The translations under genes were made by a program, and so were the position numbers. Positions 4,930 through 6,006 of a DNA stretch of 6,006 nucleotides are shown here, one piece after another. The DNA comes from Rhodobacteraceae bacterium UBA3069 (lineage in GTDB: Bacteria > Pseudomonadota > Alphaproteobacteria > Rhodobacterales > Rhodobacteraceae): positions 1 to 6,006 of the forward strand of contig DFBX01000111.1 of assembly GCA_002366795.1 (NCBI GenBank), written 5' to 3'. Every line of letters starts with the position of its first letter. Position 1 is the first letter of the stretch. Below the pieces are notes generated by a model. The model was not told the DNA's origin, ran no database searches, and was given only the letters and a program-made list of their open reading frames with translations.

Positions 4930-5612
4930 CGGCAGATGCCCTTGATCTGCGCATCCTTCCACGGGATGCGCACGATTGGCGATTGCAAGATTTTATCCAG
5001 CGATTCCAGGGGCATATCTGCCCCGATCATCTTGCGCAGGCGGGTGGTGCGGGGGGCGTCCGGGTCCAGCAGGCGGCAGCAGACGTATTCTTCGACAATC
5101 GCGCCCTGCTGTTCGTAGCCGTGATCCAGAAAACCAATTTTCGTATCAGGATCAAAGAGATACGGGTCAGGATTGCCCGAGTGTTCGCCAGCGCCTTTCA
5201 GGGGGTGGTAGCCGGTGCGTTTGCGCTGGTGCCATTGCCAGACATGGGTCATTTCATGGGCGAACAGCATGGTGTCCAGCAGGTCCATCGCCTTGGGGAA
5301 AGCAGGCAGAAAATCCTTTCGATACAGATCGTTACGGAAGTATGCGGTGTGGAAGGCAACCATGGCGCCGGGGGCGACTGTGACGGTTTCGCCCTTTGAC
5401 GGGGGCCAGATACGCTCGGTGCAGGTGAGGCGGGGGCGGATCGGGCGTTTGTAGGTGATGCCGCCGACGATTAGACTGTCGTTCAGGCGCACTTTTTCTA
5501 CCGGAAAACCAGGACCATAGGTGGCGGCGGTAAAGGCGCGTTCGTTGGAGGTAAGCGGCCTGCCGCAGGCGGCAAGCAGCATCAGGACGGCAAGGAAAAA
5601 GGTGCGTTTCAT
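4926..5612 (-). CDS. Putative zinc-metallopeptidase-like lipoprotein (HEMTH motif)
   Basis: The 228-residue protein starts with a lipoprotein signal; LAAC (13-16) is the lipobox and Cys16 the acylated residue. The core motif FAHEMTHVWQWHQ (117-129) holds HExxH with His119, Glu120 and His123. A glutamate downstream (Glu168 in GYEQQGAIVEEY, or Glu174/175) could be the third zinc ligand. The layout (N-terminal TSNERA helix, HEMTHVWQ, then YEQQ..IV) resembles a short family often labelled 'vgr-related protein' in alphaproteobacteria. Peptidase activity is not established for that family. Cys64, Cys178, Cys179 and Cys227 could form disulfides in the periplasm. The start at 5612 was chosen for the signal peptide; no Shine-Dalgarno is visible before it, and the upstream extension of the frame is not signal-like. 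The substrate is unknown. The gene is convergent with the cytochromes and overlaps the last one by 4 bp. Confidence 0.75.
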   Translation of the reverse strand: MKRTFFLAVLMLLAACGRPLTSNERAFTAATYGPGFPVEKVRLNDSLIVGGITYKRPIRPRLTCTERIWPPSKGETVTVAPGAMVAFHTAYFRNDLYRKDFLPAFPKAMDLLDTMLFAHEMTHVWQWHQRKRTGYHPLKGAGEHSGNPDPYLFDPDTKIGFLDHGYEQQGAIVEEYVCCRLLDPDAPRTTRLRKMIGADMPLESLDKILQSPIVRIPWKDAQIKGICR

Positions 5613-5858
5613 ATGGGGCAGCGTAGCGGGGAGACATCGTATGAAACAGCCATCATTTCCATGAAATCGTATAATTTGGGGGGTGGATCCGTAATTTCGG
5701 GGACTCTGACACTCCCCCATGGGTTGAAATGTATGGGGTGGTTGACTCTCTTTAGCGTCAGGGGCAGGTTAATCATTATTATACTGCGAGTCCTTGAACA
5801 CCCGAGAACACCCGAAGAACTGCTTGACGATTTAGGCGTAGTAGATTCAGGTCGATGC
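5613..5858. other. Spacer between the metallopeptidase-like gene and the IS630 transposase
   Basis: This 246-bp stretch is lower in GC than the rest of the window and holds no recognised gene. On the minus strand, TATACGAT (around 5666-5673) is a weak -10 candidate for the metallopeptidase gene, with only a poor -35 (TTACGG) at proper spacing. On the plus strand TATACT (5780-5785) resembles a -10 box but lacks a good -35. The left end of the IS630 element must lie somewhere in the right part; I could not locate its inverted repeat or the TA target. A 10-bp direct repeat is at 5796-5815. Confidence 0.5.
5796..5815 (+). repeat. Two tandem copies of GAACACCCGA
   Basis: GAACACCCGA occurs at 5796-5805 and again directly at 5806-5815, followed by a partial AGAAC. 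It lies about 45 bp before the start of the IS630 transposase. It may belong to the terminal region of that element or be a local slippage duplication. With only two copies, a binding function cannot be argued. Confidence 0.7.
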
Positions 5859-6006
5859 ATGATCCGCCCGAGCTTTCTCTCTTCTCCCGCCCGCCTCGAA
5901 TTGCTGGCTTGTGTGAAGCGTCAGCGTGAAGACCACGGGATTGCCCGTCGGGCGAATGCGCTGTTGTTGCTCGATGATGGGATGTCGTGTGCGCAGGTCG
6001 CGCAGG
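5859..6006 (+). CDS. IS630-family transposase, N-terminal fragment (runs off the window)
   Basis: The frame from ATG 5859 gives 49 residues to the window edge with no stop. It contains ARLELLACVKRQREDHGIAR (11-30), then RRANALLLLDDGMSCAQVAQ. This is the N-terminal helix-turn-helix DNA-binding region of IS630-family (Tc1/mariner-like) transposases, which typically show an RRANALLLLDDG-type segment. The DDE catalytic domain lies beyond the window. The Shine-Dalgarno is poor (AGG at 5849-5851), and the frame remains open upstream past an ATG at 5733, so the start is only the most likely one. The element is of a different family from the IS5 copy at the left end. Whether it is intact cannot be told. 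Confidence 0.85.
   Translation, partial: MIRPSFLSSPARLELLACVKRQREDHGIARRANALLLLDDGMSCAQVAQ
5859..6006 (+). mobile_element. Left part of an IS630-family insertion sequence
   Basis: The element is recognised only by its transposase N-terminus. Its true left boundary is upstream of 5859, somewhere in 5680-5858, at a TA dinucleotide as is usual for the family. I give only the supported coding part as its extent. Confidence 0.65.

Noticed and set aside
4983..5399. Plus-strand open frames opposite the metallopeptidase-like gene
   Set aside because: They have no ribosome binding site or domain. The opposite strand encodes a lipobox and an HEMTH motif, which is far better evidence.
5796..5815. Tandem GAACACCCGA as a CRISPR or origin iteron array
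   Set aside because: There are only two directly adjacent 10-bp copies with no spacer, and no replication or Cas gene is nearby.
5609..5860. Minus-strand 83-codon open frame before the metallopeptidase-like gene
   Set aside because: It is low-complexity at the start (Ser run), lacks a ribosome binding site, and overlaps the start of the neighbouring gene and probably the IS630 end.

Overview
The window looks like a GC-rich alphaproteobacterial chromosome, most likely Rhodobacterales (Roseobacter group). The grounds are the codon use, a lolC/lolD pair of alphaproteobacterial type (LolD with VYQFHHLLPEF), and a GC-rich hairpin element of a kind I associate with Rhodobacterales intergenic spacers. 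The assignment is inference; there is no rRNA or marker gene to settle it.

Layout, left to right. The 3' end of an IS5-family transposase (1-129) is followed by a probable right IS end at about 246 and a YTAR-type CTAG. About 35 bp further on starts a secreted PQQ-dependent aldose sugar dehydrogenase (286-1419). A 220-bp spacer holds a double-hairpin repeat (1441-1516). Next come lolC (1640-2929) and lolD (2922-3605), overlapping by 8 bp, which encode the lipoprotein-releasing ABC transporter. Three small, clearly paralogous monoheme c-type cytochromes follow on the same strand (3681-4070, 4157-4549, 4546-4929). The first and third are lipoproteins and the middle one is a Sec-exported soluble protein. 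A convergent minus-strand gene (4926-5612) encodes a lipoprotein with a zinc-peptidase-like HEMTH motif; its stop codon interlocks with that of the third cytochrome. After a 246-bp AT-richer spacer, the window ends inside the start of an IS630-family transposase (5859-6006).

How the parts may work together. LolC and LolD extract lipoproteins from the inner membrane, and three of the four genes downstream of lolD encode lipoproteins. The dehydrogenase makes reducing equivalents in the periplasm and the cytochromes could carry periplasmic electrons, so an electron-transfer link is possible. It is unproven: the lol genes and a repeat lie between them. The most unusual item is the tandem triplet of divergent cytochromes alternating lipoprotein, soluble, lipoprotein. 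Two unrelated IS elements bracket the segment, which suggests a rearranged neighbourhood. I found no CRISPR, tRNA or rRNA, and no defence-type system. No gene-free stretch exceeds 300 bases.
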